Origin: MFD04580-c1 sp963702995
GTDB lineage: Bacteria > Planctomycetota > Phycisphaerae > Tepidisphaerales > Tepidisphaeraceae
NCBI GenBank assembly: GCA_963702995.1
Contig: OY969783.1
Coordinates: 4,154,001 to 4,218,000 of the forward strand
Reading direction: 5' to 3'
DNA: 64,000 bases
Both the position numbers and the translations under genes were made by a program. The notes beneath the pieces are model-generated. The model ran no database searches, had not been told where the DNA came from, and worked only from the letters and a program-made list of their open reading frames with translations. This document shows, piece by piece, positions 9,161 to 19,060 of this stretch. Position 1 is the first letter of the stretch. Each line of letters begins with the position of its first letter.

Positions 9161-9368
9161 CACTACAGCGCTCCTTCAGCGATCAAGCCTTCCCGAATCA
9201 GAAAATCCGAAGCACGAAATCCGAAGGAACTCCGAACAAAGGCAAAGCGGAAATCGATACTCGCGATTGAAGCCGGTTTCTTCTTTTCCGATTTCTTATT
9301 CCTTCGGATTTTGTGCTTCGGATTGCGACGTTCTTCTGCTGCGCCATTGGCCAAATAGCGCTGTAGTG
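9161..9368. repeat. 208-bp palindromic element, copy 2
   Basis: The ends are perfect 12-bp inverted repeats: CACTACAGCGCT (9161-9172) and AGCGCTGTAGTG (9357-9368). Inside, TCCGAAGCACGAAATCCGAA pairs with TTCGGATTTTGTGCTTCGGA, so most of the element can fold into one long hairpin. It fills the space between malQ's stop codon (9369) and the sigma factor gene. It is the best-defined copy of a four-member family. Confidence 0.85.
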
Positions 9369-10874
9369 CTAAGCCGGCCGAGGGACGGATCGCCCGTAGG
9401 TTTGGGCCAGCTCGCCGAGGCGATCGAGGGGTCGCCTTAAGTCGTCGCGCCAGCCAAGCCTCCAGCGCCAGTTCCCTTCGCCGACGCCGGGCGTGTTCAT
9501 GCGTGCCGCGCCGCCAAGCTCTAGAAGGTCCTGTGCCGGGATGATCGCCCGATCGGCGACGGAAGCCATCGCAAGACGGATCAGCGCCCAGACGGGCGAC
9601 GCATCGCCTGGCGTCGCATAGCGGCGGACACGCGTCCGGGTCGTCTTGTCGAGCGAATCGAACCAGCCGGCGGTGGTGTCGTTGTCGTGGGTGCCGGTGT
9701 AGACGACCGAATTCCGCTCGAACCGGTGCGGCAGGTGCGTGTTGTCGGCCTCTCCGCCGAAGCCGAACTGGAGCACGCGCATCCCCGGCAGCTTCAACCC
9801 GTCGCGCAAGGCCTCGACGTCGGGAGTGATGACCCCCAAATCCTCGGCAATAAAAGGGAGTCTCCCCATTCTTCGGGTTAGTTCGTCGAAGAACGCGATT
9901 CCCGGGCCTTCGGCCCAGCGGCCGTTGATCGCTGTCGGCTCGCGGGCGGGGATCTTCCAGTAGCCGGCGAAACCGCGGAAATGGTCGATCCGGACAATGT
10001 CGCATTGCTCCAGCGCCGCCCGCGCCCGCGATACCCACCACCGATACCGGTCTCGCTCCATCGCCTTCCACTCGTACAACGGGTTCCCCCAGCGCTGGCC
10101 CGTCGTGGAGAAATGATCCGGCGGGACGCCCGCGACAGCCGTCGGCCGCAGCGACCGATCGAGCTGGAACAGCTCCGGCAGCGTCCAGACGTCCGACGAC
10201 TCCAGCGACACAAAGATCGGCATGTCGCCGATCAGTTCCACCCCGCGCTCCCGAGCCTGCTCACGAAGCGCCGCGAGCTGGCGGAAGAAGAGGAACTGCC
10301 CGAACCGGATTGGATCGATCGCACTCCTGAGCGATTTTCGCGCCGACGCCATCGCCGCCGCCCGCCGAAAGACAATCTCCTTCCCCCAATCCGCCCAGGG
10401 CGCGCCGCGATGGGCCGCCCGCAGCGCCACGAACAACCCATAGTCGTCAAGCCAGGCCCGATTCTCGTGTTCGAAGGCTCTGAACGGAGCTTTCAACCCA
10501 GCCGCGGCGCCGCTCGAAAAGCGTTCCCATGCGACTTGGATGAGGCTGTCCTTCCCGCGTCGGACGGCCGCGTAATCGACGGGGCCGTCCGGCGGAAGCA
10601 TCAGGGCCTTCAGGTCCGACCGGCGAAGGAGCCCATCTTCGGCCAGAGCTTCCGGGCTGATCAGGTCGGTATTCCCCGCGAAGGCGGAATAACATTGATA
10701 CGGAGAGTCGCCATCACCCGGCGGCCCAAGCGGAAGGAACTGCCAGATCGATTGCCCAGCCCGCGCCAGCGCCTCAAGCCATCGGACAGCCGCCGGCCCA
10801 AGGTCCCCGATGCCGAACGGCCCGGGGAGCGAGGTCACGTGGAGCAGCACGCCCGACTTCCGAGCGGCCGTCAT
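9369..10874 (-). CDS. malQ: 4-alpha-glucanotransferase (amylomaltase)
   Basis: Protein of 501 aa, the usual size. The start is the ATG at 10874 with AAGGAAG six bases upstream; the ORF extends further but without a ribosome site. GH77 motifs appear in order: SGVLLHVTSLPGPFGIGDLGPAA, FLPLGPPGDGDSPYQCYSAFAGN, IGDMPIFVSLESSDVW, DIVRIDHFRGF (nucleophile Asp), FIAEDLGVITPDV (acid/base Glu) and VYTGTHDNDTTAGWF. It transfers maltosyl or longer glucan segments between chains, lengthening short maltodextrins. Divergent from glgX-treZ-treY with a shared 423-base upstream region, it belongs to the same glycogen/trehalose locus and can recycle the short chains left by GlgX and TreZ. Confidence 0.95.
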   Translation of the reverse strand: MTAARKSGVLLHVTSLPGPFGIGDLGPAAVRWLEALARAGQSIWQFLPLGPPGDGDSPYQCYSAFAGNTDLISPEALAEDGLLRRSDLKALMLPPDGPVDYAAVRRGKDSLIQVAWERFSSGAAAGLKAPFRAFEHENRAWLDDYGLFVALRAAHRGAPWADWGKEIVFRRAAAMASARKSLRSAIDPIRFGQFLFFRQLAALREQARERGVELIGDMPIFVSLESSDVWTLPELFQLDRSLRPTAVAGVPPDHFSTTGQRWGNPLYEWKAMERDRYRWWVSRARAALEQCDIVRIDHFRGFAGYWKIPAREPTAINGRWAEGPGIAFFDELTRRMGRLPFIAEDLGVITPDVEALRDGLKLPGMRVLQFGFGGEADNTHLPHRFERNSVVYTGTHDNDTTAGWFDSLDKTTRTRVRRYATPGDASPVWALIRLAMASVADRAIIPAQDLLELGGAARMNTPGVGEGNWRWRLGWRDDLRRPLDRLGELAQTYGRSVPRPA

Positions 10875-11297
10875 GGTGGCTTCCTTGGCATGGGGCGACT
10901 TTCGTCCCTTGGCGTTTAGCGACCGACGCGCGTTGGGTTGTTGAGGCACATTCGGTCGGCCGAGCAAACGGCCTGCCGAGCCTGCCCCGGTGCGAGGCTC
11001 CCGCTCCCGCACACTTCATCCCGCTCGTCGTCGGATGGGGTGCGACGATAAGTCGGAGATGACCTCGATTCGTCCGCGAAGCTCTCGATGAGTCCGCCCG
11101 ACGCGGATGCCGAGCCCGCCGAGAGTTCCGGCGTCCGCCTGTTCGCCGTCGGCCGTCCGCCGAGGGGATCCGTGAGGCGTGGCACCTTATTTGCCAGGGG
11201 CTCGTCAAGTCGGTCTTCGCGCGAAGAGCCGTCGATTGCGAAGCGATACGCGGCGCGCTTTCCGACGCGCGTGGGGACAATCGTAAGAGGAAACCCG
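10875..11297. other. Divergent control region between malQ and glgX
   Basis: These 423 bases separate two outward-facing starts and must carry the promoters of both malQ and the glgX-treZ-treY unit. An open frame runs through it in phase with glgX from 11088, but its translation has no family similarity and the glgX domain begins exactly at the ATG at 11298. No strong -35/-10 pair or operator palindrome could be picked out by eye. Confidence 0.55.
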
Positions 11298-13517
11298 ATG
11301 AGAGTCTGGCCCGGACGACCCTATCCCCTTGGTGCCACGTGGGACGGGGTCGGAGTGAATTTCGCCCTCTTTTCCGAGAACGCGACCAAAGTCGAACTCT
11401 GTCTGTTCGATTCACCGAGCGACACAAAGGAGTCGGCGCAGATCCCGCTACAGGAAGTCACCGACATGGTGTGGCACGGCTACTTCCCGGACTTGGCGCC
11501 GGGGCAGTTGTACGGCTATCGCGTCTACGGCCCATACGATCCGAAAAATGGGCAACGTTTCAACCCGAACAAGATCGTCCTGGACCCGTATGCCAAGGCG
11601 GTCGGCCGCGATCTGCGATGGGACGATTCTCTGTTCGGCTACCAGGTCGGGACGGACGACCTCACCTTCGACGAGCGCAACAGCGCGGCTTATGCTCCGC
11701 TGGCGTCGGTGCTCGATACGGCCTTCACCTGGGGCGACGATCGGCCGCCGCGGACGCCGTGGCACAAGACGCTGATCTATGAAATGCACGTGAAGGGAAT
11801 CAGCGCCAACCACCCCGAGGTCCCCGAAGCGCAGCGTGGGACGTACGCCGGCGTCGCGTCGGAGCCGATCATCCGCCATCTCCAGAGCCTGGGTGTCACG
11901 GCGGTCGAGCTGCTCCCGATCCACTACCACATGAACGACCGGCACCTGGTCGAAAAAGGGTTGACGAACTACTGGGGGTACAACACGCTGGGCTTCTTCG
12001 CGCCGCACGTCGAATACGCCTCGAAGAACTCCCCGCGCAAGAGCGTGCAGGAATTCAAGATGATGGTCCGGGCGCTTCACGCGGCCGGTATGGAGGTGAT
12101 CCTCGACGTGGTCTACAACCACACCTGCGAGGGGAACCAGATGGGGCCCACCGTCTCGTGGCGAGGCGTGGACAACCAGGCCTATTACCGCCTGTCCCCG
12201 GAGGACAAAGGGTACTACATGGACTTTACCGGCACCGGCAACACGCTGAACATGATCCACCCCCGGGTGCTGCAGTTGATCATGGACAGCCTGCGATACT
12301 GGGTGACGGAGATGCACGTGGACGGCTTCCGGTTCGACCTGGCGAGCACGCTCGCCCGCGAGCTGTTCGACATTAACAAGCTGGGCCCTTTCTTCGACAT
12401 TATCCACCAGGACCCGATTCTCTCCCAGGTGAAGCTGATCGCCGAGCCGTGGGACGTCGGGCCGGGTGGGTATCAGGTCGGCAACTTCCCTGTCCTCTGG
12501 ACGGAGTGGAACGGCAAGTACCGGGACAACATCCGCCGCTTCTGGAAGGGGGATGGCGGCACGGCCAACGAGTTTGCGACGCGCCTCGCCGGCAGCAGCG
12601 ACCTTTACGAAGGCGACGGCCGCAAGCCGTACGCGAGCATCAATTTCGTCACCGCCCACGACGGGTTCACCCTTCAGGACCTGGTCAGTTACAACGACAA
12701 GCACAACGAAGTCAACGGCGAAGGCAATCGAGACGGCGCCGACGACAACTATAGTTGGAACTGCGGTGCCGAGGGCCAGACCCAGGACACCAACATCATC
12801 GAACTCCGCGAGCGTCAGAAACGGAACCTGATGGCGACACTCCTGTTCTCGCAGGGCGTCGCGATGATCCACGGGGGCGATGAGCTCAGCCACACCCGCA
12901 ACGGCAACAACAACCCGTATTGCCAGGACAACGCGCTGAATCATGTGAACTGGGCGTTGGGCGACCGCGAGAAGGCATTCCTGGAGTTCATCCGCTGCTG
13001 CACGCAGATCTGGCGCGAGCAGCCGGTCTTTCAGCGGCGGAAGTTTTTTGTCGGCCGCGGCATTCGGGGTTCAGGGATCAAGGACATCTCCTGGTTCGAC
13101 ACCAACGGGCGGGAGATGTCGGACCAGGCGTGGGAGGCGGGCTACATCAAGTGCATGGGCGTCCGGCTCGCCGGGGATGTGATCAACGAGGTGGATGAAC
13201 GAGGGCAGGCGATCCTGGGGGATACGCTGTTGCTTCTTCTCAACGCGCACTGGGAAGAGATCCACTTCAAGCTTCCAGAGACCAAGCCGGAGCACATCTG
13301 GAAGACGATGATCGACACCAATAGCCCAACGGCTCCACCAAGGACCTATTGCGGCGGGGATGAATACTCGCTCTACGGCCGCTCGGTGGCGCTGCTGCGG
13401 ACGACGCCGCCGGGAGAGGCGGGCCAGGCCGTGTCATCGGCGCAGATCGATACCCTTCGGCGCGAAGCGCAGCGCTCGCAGGCGCCAAAGCCGTCCGAGC
13501 CGCCGCTCATTCATTGA
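11298..13517 (+). CDS. glgX: Glycogen debranching enzyme GlgX (isoamylase type)
   Basis: Protein of 739 aa. The ATG at 11298 follows AGAGG by seven bases and begins the family domain at once (MRVWPGRPYPLGATWDGVGVNFALFSE, a CBM48). The GH13 barrel follows, with LDVVYNHTCEGN, VDGFRFDLAST (nucleophile Asp347), LIAEPWDVGPGGYQVGNFP (acid/base Glu383) and VTAHDGFTLQDLVSYNDKHNE. The last is the long GlgX-specific loop, with SWNCGAEG after it. GlgX hydrolyses alpha-1,6 branches of glycogen limit dextrins to release linear maltodextrins. It sits 37 bases before treZ in the order glgX-treZ-treY, replacing the treX gene found in archaeal and actinobacterial trehalose clusters. Confidence 0.96.
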   Translation: MRVWPGRPYPLGATWDGVGVNFALFSENATKVELCLFDSPSDTKESAQIPLQEVTDMVWHGYFPDLAPGQLYGYRVYGPYDPKNGQRFNPNKIVLDPYAKAVGRDLRWDDSLFGYQVGTDDLTFDERNSAAYAPLASVLDTAFTWGDDRPPRTPWHKTLIYEMHVKGISANHPEVPEAQRGTYAGVASEPIIRHLQSLGVTAVELLPIHYHMNDRHLVEKGLTNYWGYNTLGFFAPHVEYASKNSPRKSVQEFKMMVRALHAAGMEVILDVVYNHTCEGNQMGPTVSWRGVDNQAYYRLSPEDKGYYMDFTGTGNTLNMIHPRVLQLIMDSLRYWVTEMHVDGFRFDLASTLARELFDINKLGPFFDIIHQDPILSQVKLIAEPWDVGPGGYQVGNFPVLWTEWNGKYRDNIRRFWKGDGGTANEFATRLAGSSDLYEGDGRKPYASINFVTAHDGFTLQDLVSYNDKHNEVNGEGNRDGADDNYSWNCGAEGQTQDTNIIELRERQKRNLMATLLFSQGVAMIHGGDELSHTRNGNNNPYCQDNALNHVNWALGDREKAFLEFIRCCTQIWREQPVFQRRKFFVGRGIRGSGIKDISWFDTNGREMSDQAWEAGYIKCMGVRLAGDVINEVDERGQAILGDTLLLLLNAHWEEIHFKLPETKPEHIWKTMIDTNSPTAPPRTYCGGDEYSLYGRSVALLRTTPPGEAGQAVSSAQIDTLRREAQRSQAPKPSEPPLIH

Positions 13518-13554
13518 AACTTCCCCCTCAAGAACCCTATGAAGAGGTGAATCG

Positions 13555-15569
13555 GTGACCACAACCGAGCAACTAGGAACGTCCGAGGCGGCACCATCCG
13601 GAAACGCCCGCCGTCTTCCCATTGGCGCCGAATTACTGCCCGGCGGTGGCGTCCATTTCAGGGTCTGGGCGCCGCGGCGCAAGAGCATCGAGGTCGTCTT
13701 TGAGGGCGAGCCGCCCCAGAGCTCTGTCCCGCTCGTCGGCGAAGAGGGAGGGTATTTCAGCGGCGAGGCGCCCGCGGCCACCGCAGGCGCCCCCTATCGC
13801 CTGCGACTCGACGGCGGCGAAAAGCTCTTTCCAGACCCCGCCTCGCGCCACCAGCCGCAGGGCCCGCACGGGCCTTCTCGGGTGGTCGATCCGACCCAGT
13901 TCGAATGGACCGATGCCGGCTGGAAAGGCATGCGGCCGGAGAACCAGGTCGTCTACGAGATGCACATCGGCACCTTCACCCCGGAGGGGACCTGGGGATC
14001 GGCCATCCCCCACCTGCCCGCCCTGGCCGAGGTGGGAATCACCTGCCTGGAAGTCATGCCGGTCGCCGAGTTCGCCGGCCGCTTCGGGTGGGGGTACGAC
14101 GGCGTCAGCCTTTTTGCCCCCACGCGCCTTTACGGCGAGCCGGACGACTTCCGCCGGTTTGTCGATCGCGCCCATGCGCTGGGGTTGAGCGTCATTCTCG
14201 ACGTGGTCTACAACCACTTCGGCCCCGATGGCAATTATCTGCCGGAGTTCTCGGACCACTACTTCACCAAACGCCACAAGACCGACTGGGGCGCGGCGAT
14301 CAACTTTGATTCAGAGGGGTCGGAAGGCGTGCGAGAGTTGTTCGTGGCCAACGCCCGCTACTGGGTTGAAGAGTTCCATATCGACGGGTATCGGTTCGAT
14401 GCGACGCAGGCCATCCTGGACAATTCCCCGGAGCATATCTTAACGGCCGTTGCCCGTGCGGCCCGCCAAGCGGCCGGCGAAAAGCCCGTCTACCTGGTCA
14501 ACGAGAACGAGCCCCAGCACACGCGGATCGTCCGCCCGATCGATCACGGCGGCCGCGGCATGGACGCGCTCTGGAATGACGACTTCCATCACAGTGCGAT
14601 GGTCGCCTTGTCCGGCCACAACGAGGCCTACTACACCGACTACCTCGGCACGCCGCAGGAATTCGTCTCGGCCGCCAAGTGGGGCTATCTGTATCAGGGG
14701 CAGCGCTACCTCTGGCAGGAAGCGCGCGCGGAATGCCCGGGCTCGACCTTCCGCCAACGGCGTTCGTGCATTTCCTGCAAAATCACGATCAGGTCGCCAA
14801 CTCCGGCCGCGGGCATCGGGTGCATCACGTTTCCAGCCCGGGCCAGTATCGGGCGATGACCGCGCTGCTGCTGCTCATGCCGCAGACGCCCATGCTGTTT
14901 CAGGGGCAGGAATTCGCCTCCTCCAGCACGTTCCACTACTTCGCCGACCACGAGCCGGAGCTGAGCGCGATGGTCTGCAAGGGGCGCGCGGCGGAGCTGA
15001 GCCAGTTCCCCAGCATCGCCGTCCCCGAGATGCAGGCCTGTTTGCCCAACCCGGAGATCGAAGAGACGTTCCGCCGCTGCAAGCTCGACCATTCTGAACG
15101 GGAGCGCGGCGCCCACGCCGAAGCCTGGGCGATGCACAAGGACCTGCTGCGCCTCCGCCGCGAAGACCCAATCTTCAAGCGCGTCCAGCGCCGGGGCGAT
15201 GTCGATGGGGCGGTCCTTGGGCCGCAGGCGTTCCTGCTTCGCTACTTCGGAGCCGATAAGCCGGGCGGCGAGGAAGATCGACTGATCATCGTCAACCTCG
15301 GCGCCGATCTGCCGCTTCGCCCCGCGCCCGAGCCGTTGCTCGCCCCGCCTTATCGCGCGCGCTGGTCGATTGTCTGGTCGAGCGAAGACGTCCGCTATGG
15401 CGGCTCCGGCACGCCGGCGCCCGATACCGAAGAGGAAGGGTGGCTCCTGCCTGGCCGCTGCACCATCGTCCTTCGTGCCTTGCCGGCGGCCGAAGCGCTC
15501 GTGGAGACGCGCGTGAAACGTACGGGCGCGAGCGGGGCCGCCGCGTCCCAGGACCCCGGGCAACCCTGA
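13555..15569 (+). CDS. treZ: Maltooligosyltrehalose trehalohydrolase, frameshifted
   Basis: The start is a GTG at 13555 with AGAGGTG six bases upstream. The ORF breaks near 14727-14736 inside a GCGCGCGCG run; the next frame continues with FVHFLQNHDQVANSGRG, giving about 671 aa in total. The N-terminal CBM48/E-set domain is followed by a GH13 barrel: VVYEMHIGTFTPEGTW, GWGYDGVSLFAPTRLYG, ILDVVYNHFGPDGNY, IDGYRFDATQAI (Asp282) and YLVNENEPQHTRI (Glu317). TreZ cleaves maltooligosyltrehalose to free trehalose, the second step of the TreY/TreZ route. The downstream frame starts inside the barrel, so it cannot be a separate enzyme. The gene lies between glgX and treY. Confidence 0.92.
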
Positions 15570-15618
15570 CCCTGACGGGGCGAAAGCCCGCCGTGGCCTT
15601 TGCGAATGTGACCACCTC

Positions 15619-18600
15619 ATGCGACGCATCGACGAACTTTTCCAAGCGGCCGCGGCGTCCCTGTCGAAACGGAGGCCGGAGTCAACCTACCGGCTCCAGC
15701 TCCACGCCGGCTTCACGTTCGACGATGCGGCCGCCATTGTCTCGTACCTGGCAACGCTCGGCATCACGCATGCCTACGCCTCGCCTTACTTCGTCGCCAG
15801 CCCCGGCAGTACGCACGGGTATGACGTAGTGGACCCCACTCGCCTCAACCCCGAGATCGGGTCACAAGAATCGTTTGACGGGTGGGTGGCTGAATTGGGC
15901 CGCCACGGGATGTCGCACGTGCTTGATATCGTGCCGAACCACATGGGGGTCGCTACGAACGAGAATGCCTGGTGGAACGATCTCCTGAAAAACGGCCGCT
16001 CGTCCAGGTATGCGGCGTTCTTCGACATCGCCTGGCGGGGGTCGCCCCGGCCGGAGTTGCACGACAAGGTCCTGCTCCCCGTCCTCGGCAAACCGTATGG
16101 GCAGACGCTGGAATCGGGCGAGCTGAAGCTCGTCCACGACAGGGGCGCGTTCCACGTCGAATACTTCTCGCGCCGCTTCCCTATCGACCCGCGCACCTAC
16201 CCCCTGATCCTGGGCCACGGGCTGGAAAAGCTGGAAGGGATCGACGGCGAGGCGGGGCCCCTGGCCGGTCAGTTCCGGGAGGTCCTCGCCGCGATCGACC
16301 AGATCCCCGACTGCCGCGAGAGCACCCCCGAGGCGGTCGCCGACCGGGCGCGTCAGGTGGCGGCCGTCGAGGCCCGGCTCGATGAGCTGGCGAAGCTTAA
16401 CGACGCCGCGAACAAGCTCATCGCCCGCAACGTTGGCATCTTCAACGGGGCGGCCGGTGATGGGCCGCATCGGTTCGACCCGCTCGATCACCTGCTCGAC
16501 CGCCAGTGTTATCGCCTCGCCTGCTGGCGCACCGCGCCCGATGAGATCAACTATCGCCGCTTTTTCGACATCAACGATCTGGCCGCCCTGGCCATGGAGC
16601 GTGAAGAAGTCTTCGAGGCGTCACATGCGCTGGCGCTTCACCTGATCGCCCAGGGGCGGCTCGCGGGTGTCCGCATCGATCATCCCGACGGGCTCTATGA
16701 CCCGGCCCAGTACTTCCAGCGCCTTCAGCGGCACGCACTGCTGGCCGTCGCCGAAAGGCTGGTGGCCGAGGGCCCACGCTTCAGCGGCATGCCGTGGGAA
16801 GACGCGCGAGCCGAGCTGGTCAAACGGCTGGCAACCGCCTCCAGCCCCACCGACCCGATCACGTCGCGGCCGATGTTCGTCGTCGCGGAGAAGATCCTCG
16901 CGCCCGGCGAGCCGCTCCCCGCCGACTGGGTGGTGGACGGGACGAGCGGGTACGACTTCCTCAATGTCGTCAACGGCCTATACGTTGACCGTCGAAATGA
17001 AGCGGCGCTCACGCAACTCCACGCCGACCTGGTGCCCGGCTCTTCGCCGTTCGAGGAAATGGCCTACGAGGCCAAGCGGCTGATCCTCCGCACCTCGCTT
17101 GCCAGCGAACTGCGCATGCTCGCACTGCTTTTGGACCGCCTGGCCCAGATGGATCGCGGCACGCGCGACTTTACCCTGAGCGCGCTGACCGATGCCCTGG
17201 CTGAAGTGATCGCATGCTTTCCGGTCTACCGCTCTTACGTCTCGGATCGCGGCCTTGTGGACGCCGACCGGGCCTGGGTCGAAACGGCCGTCGTAAAGGC
17301 GATCGAACGAAGCCCAACGGTCGAGGCGTCAACCTTCGGCTTCATCCGCGACGCTTTGCTGCTGAAGTACCCCGCCACCTTCTCACAGGAACAGAAGGCG
17401 GCGCAGCGGCGGTTCGCCGGGAAGTTCCAGCAACTCACCGCGCCGGTGACCGCCAAAGGCGTCGAGGACACGGCGTTCTACCGATATCAGCGGCTCGTCA
17501 CGTTGAATGAGGTCGGCGGCGACCCCGGTCGCTTCGGGACACCGCCGGCCGAGGCGCACACCTGGTTCCAGGAACGCGCCGCCAAGTGGCCATACGCCCT
17601 CTCCTGCCTCTCCACCCACGACACCAAACGGAGCGAGGACGTGCGGGCGCGCCTCAACGTCGTGTCGGAACTCCCGGACGCCTGGGGGAAGCTGGTGCGA
17701 ACGGCGTTCGAGGTCAACGCGCCCCTCCGCCAGGCGATCGGCGGCGAGCCCGCCCCGGCGCCCGACGAAGAATACCTGCTCTACCAAACGCTGCTCGGCG
17801 CCTGGCCCCTGGAGCCGGCATCGCCCGAGGAGCACGCGAAGTTCCTGGAGCGCGTACAGGCCTACATGGCCAAGGCGATGAAAGAAGCAAAGCTGCGCAC
17901 AAGTTGGACGCGCCCTAACAAATCGCGCGACGCGGCCGTGCTGGAGTTCGTCGCCAAGGTCCTCCACCCCCACACGGGCGCACCATTCCTCGAGATCTTC
18001 CGCCCGTTCCAGGCGATGGTGAGCCACTTCGGCCTGCTCAACAGCCTGTCGCAGACGTTGCTCCGCCTGGCCGCTCCCGGCGTTCCCGACACGTATCAGG
18101 GGACGGAGTCGTGGGATTTCAGCCTTGTGGACCCGGACAACCGCCGCCCGGTTGACTACGCCGCCCGCCGCGCCATGCTCGCCGCCCTGCAAACCGGGGC
18201 GAAGGCGGCCGGCAATGATCGCGGGACGATGGCGCGTGACCTCGCCGCGTCGCTGAGCGACGGCCGCGGGAAGCTATACCTGACGTGGAAAATGCTCTTG
18301 GCGCGCCGAGAGTGGCCCGGGCTCTTCTTAGCCGGTGAGTACCAGCCGGTCGAGGCGACCGGCGCCAGCGCGGCCACGTCTTCGCCTTCGCGCGTCGGGC
18401 GGGGGACTATCTGGCGATCGTGATCGCGCCGCGCCTCATCGCCTCGCTCGTCGGCGACGCCCCCGGCCTGCCGTTGGGGCCCAGCGTATGGGAGGGGACG
18501 CAGATCCTCCCGCCCGCCGCGCCGAACCGGCGGCCGCTGGTTGACCTCTTCACCGGCCGCCAGCACGACCCCGGCGATCAAGGCCTCCTGATCGCCGACA

Positions 18601-18641
18601 TCCTCAGCGACTTCCCCGTATCGATCCTGATCGCGTCGTAG
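15619..18641 (+). CDS. treY: Maltooligosyltrehalose synthase, frameshifted near 3' end
   Basis: Begins at the ATG at 15619, 49 bases after treZ. About 1007 aa after joining a frame change near 18362; past it the protein continues HVFAFARRAGDYLAIVIAPRLI to a stop at 18641. GH13 TreY features are ESTYRLQLHAGFTFDDAAAIV at the start, YASPYFVASPGSTHGYDVVD, HVLDIVPNHMGV, RIDHPDGLYDPAQYFQRLQ, VVAEKILAPGEPLPADWVVDGTSGYDFLN, FYRYQRLVTLNEVGGDP and LSTHDTKRSEDVRARL. TreY turns the reducing end of a maltodextrin into a terminal trehalose unit by intramolecular transglucosylation. With GlgX and TreZ this gives trehalose from glycogen. The longer-than-average length lies in extra helical segments. Confidence 0.93.
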
Positions 18642-19060
18642 TACGCGCGCTATCGTAGCGCACCGCCGCGATGGGTACTTTGGCCAGATACCCCAATTTC
18701 GCATCATCTGCCGGTTTCACCGCCATATCCGGAATGGGATCCCCTTCCTCAGCCGCATTGAGCGGCCGAAATTACCGATCACGATCTTTTTTTCCTTGCC
18801 CTCTATGTGAGTTGCCCCATACTGACGTCGCGTTCCACAGTGGGTGCTGGGGAGTGCGTATTCCAAGATAGCTCTGGGGCGCGCGGCCGCTCTTCGATCG
18901 GTCACGCTCACGACGCGCGATGAATTGTGCCCGCTCGTTTGCAGGCTTTACCTGCCGACGGGGGTCGTCCGCGCTGTCGTGATCGGATGTTGTTCTCCCA
19001 CGCCGCCAGCTTGACTGCCCCGTAGCCACCCCCAGCCGGTGAATCGCCAGGAGTAGAGCC
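18642..19060. other. Intergenic region upstream of the large LEPR protein
   Basis: The gap is 419 bases. A relatively AT-rich patch (about 18775-18815, with a T6 run) could hold a promoter for the gene at 19061, but no convincing -35/-10 pair was found. A CAGGAG Shine-Dalgarno sits seven to eight bases before the GTG start. No gene or repeat was recognised apart from a GCGGCCGC octamer near 18886. Confidence 0.5.

Noticed and set aside
11448..12944. 498-codon open frame on the minus strand
   Set aside because: It is antisense to the glgX catalytic domain and its translation is Val/Arg-rich without family features; long shadow frames are expected at this GC content.
14679..15569. Separate alpha-amylase gene after treZ
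   Set aside because: It starts in the middle of the GH13 barrel and continues TreZ exactly; the split is a one-base frame change.
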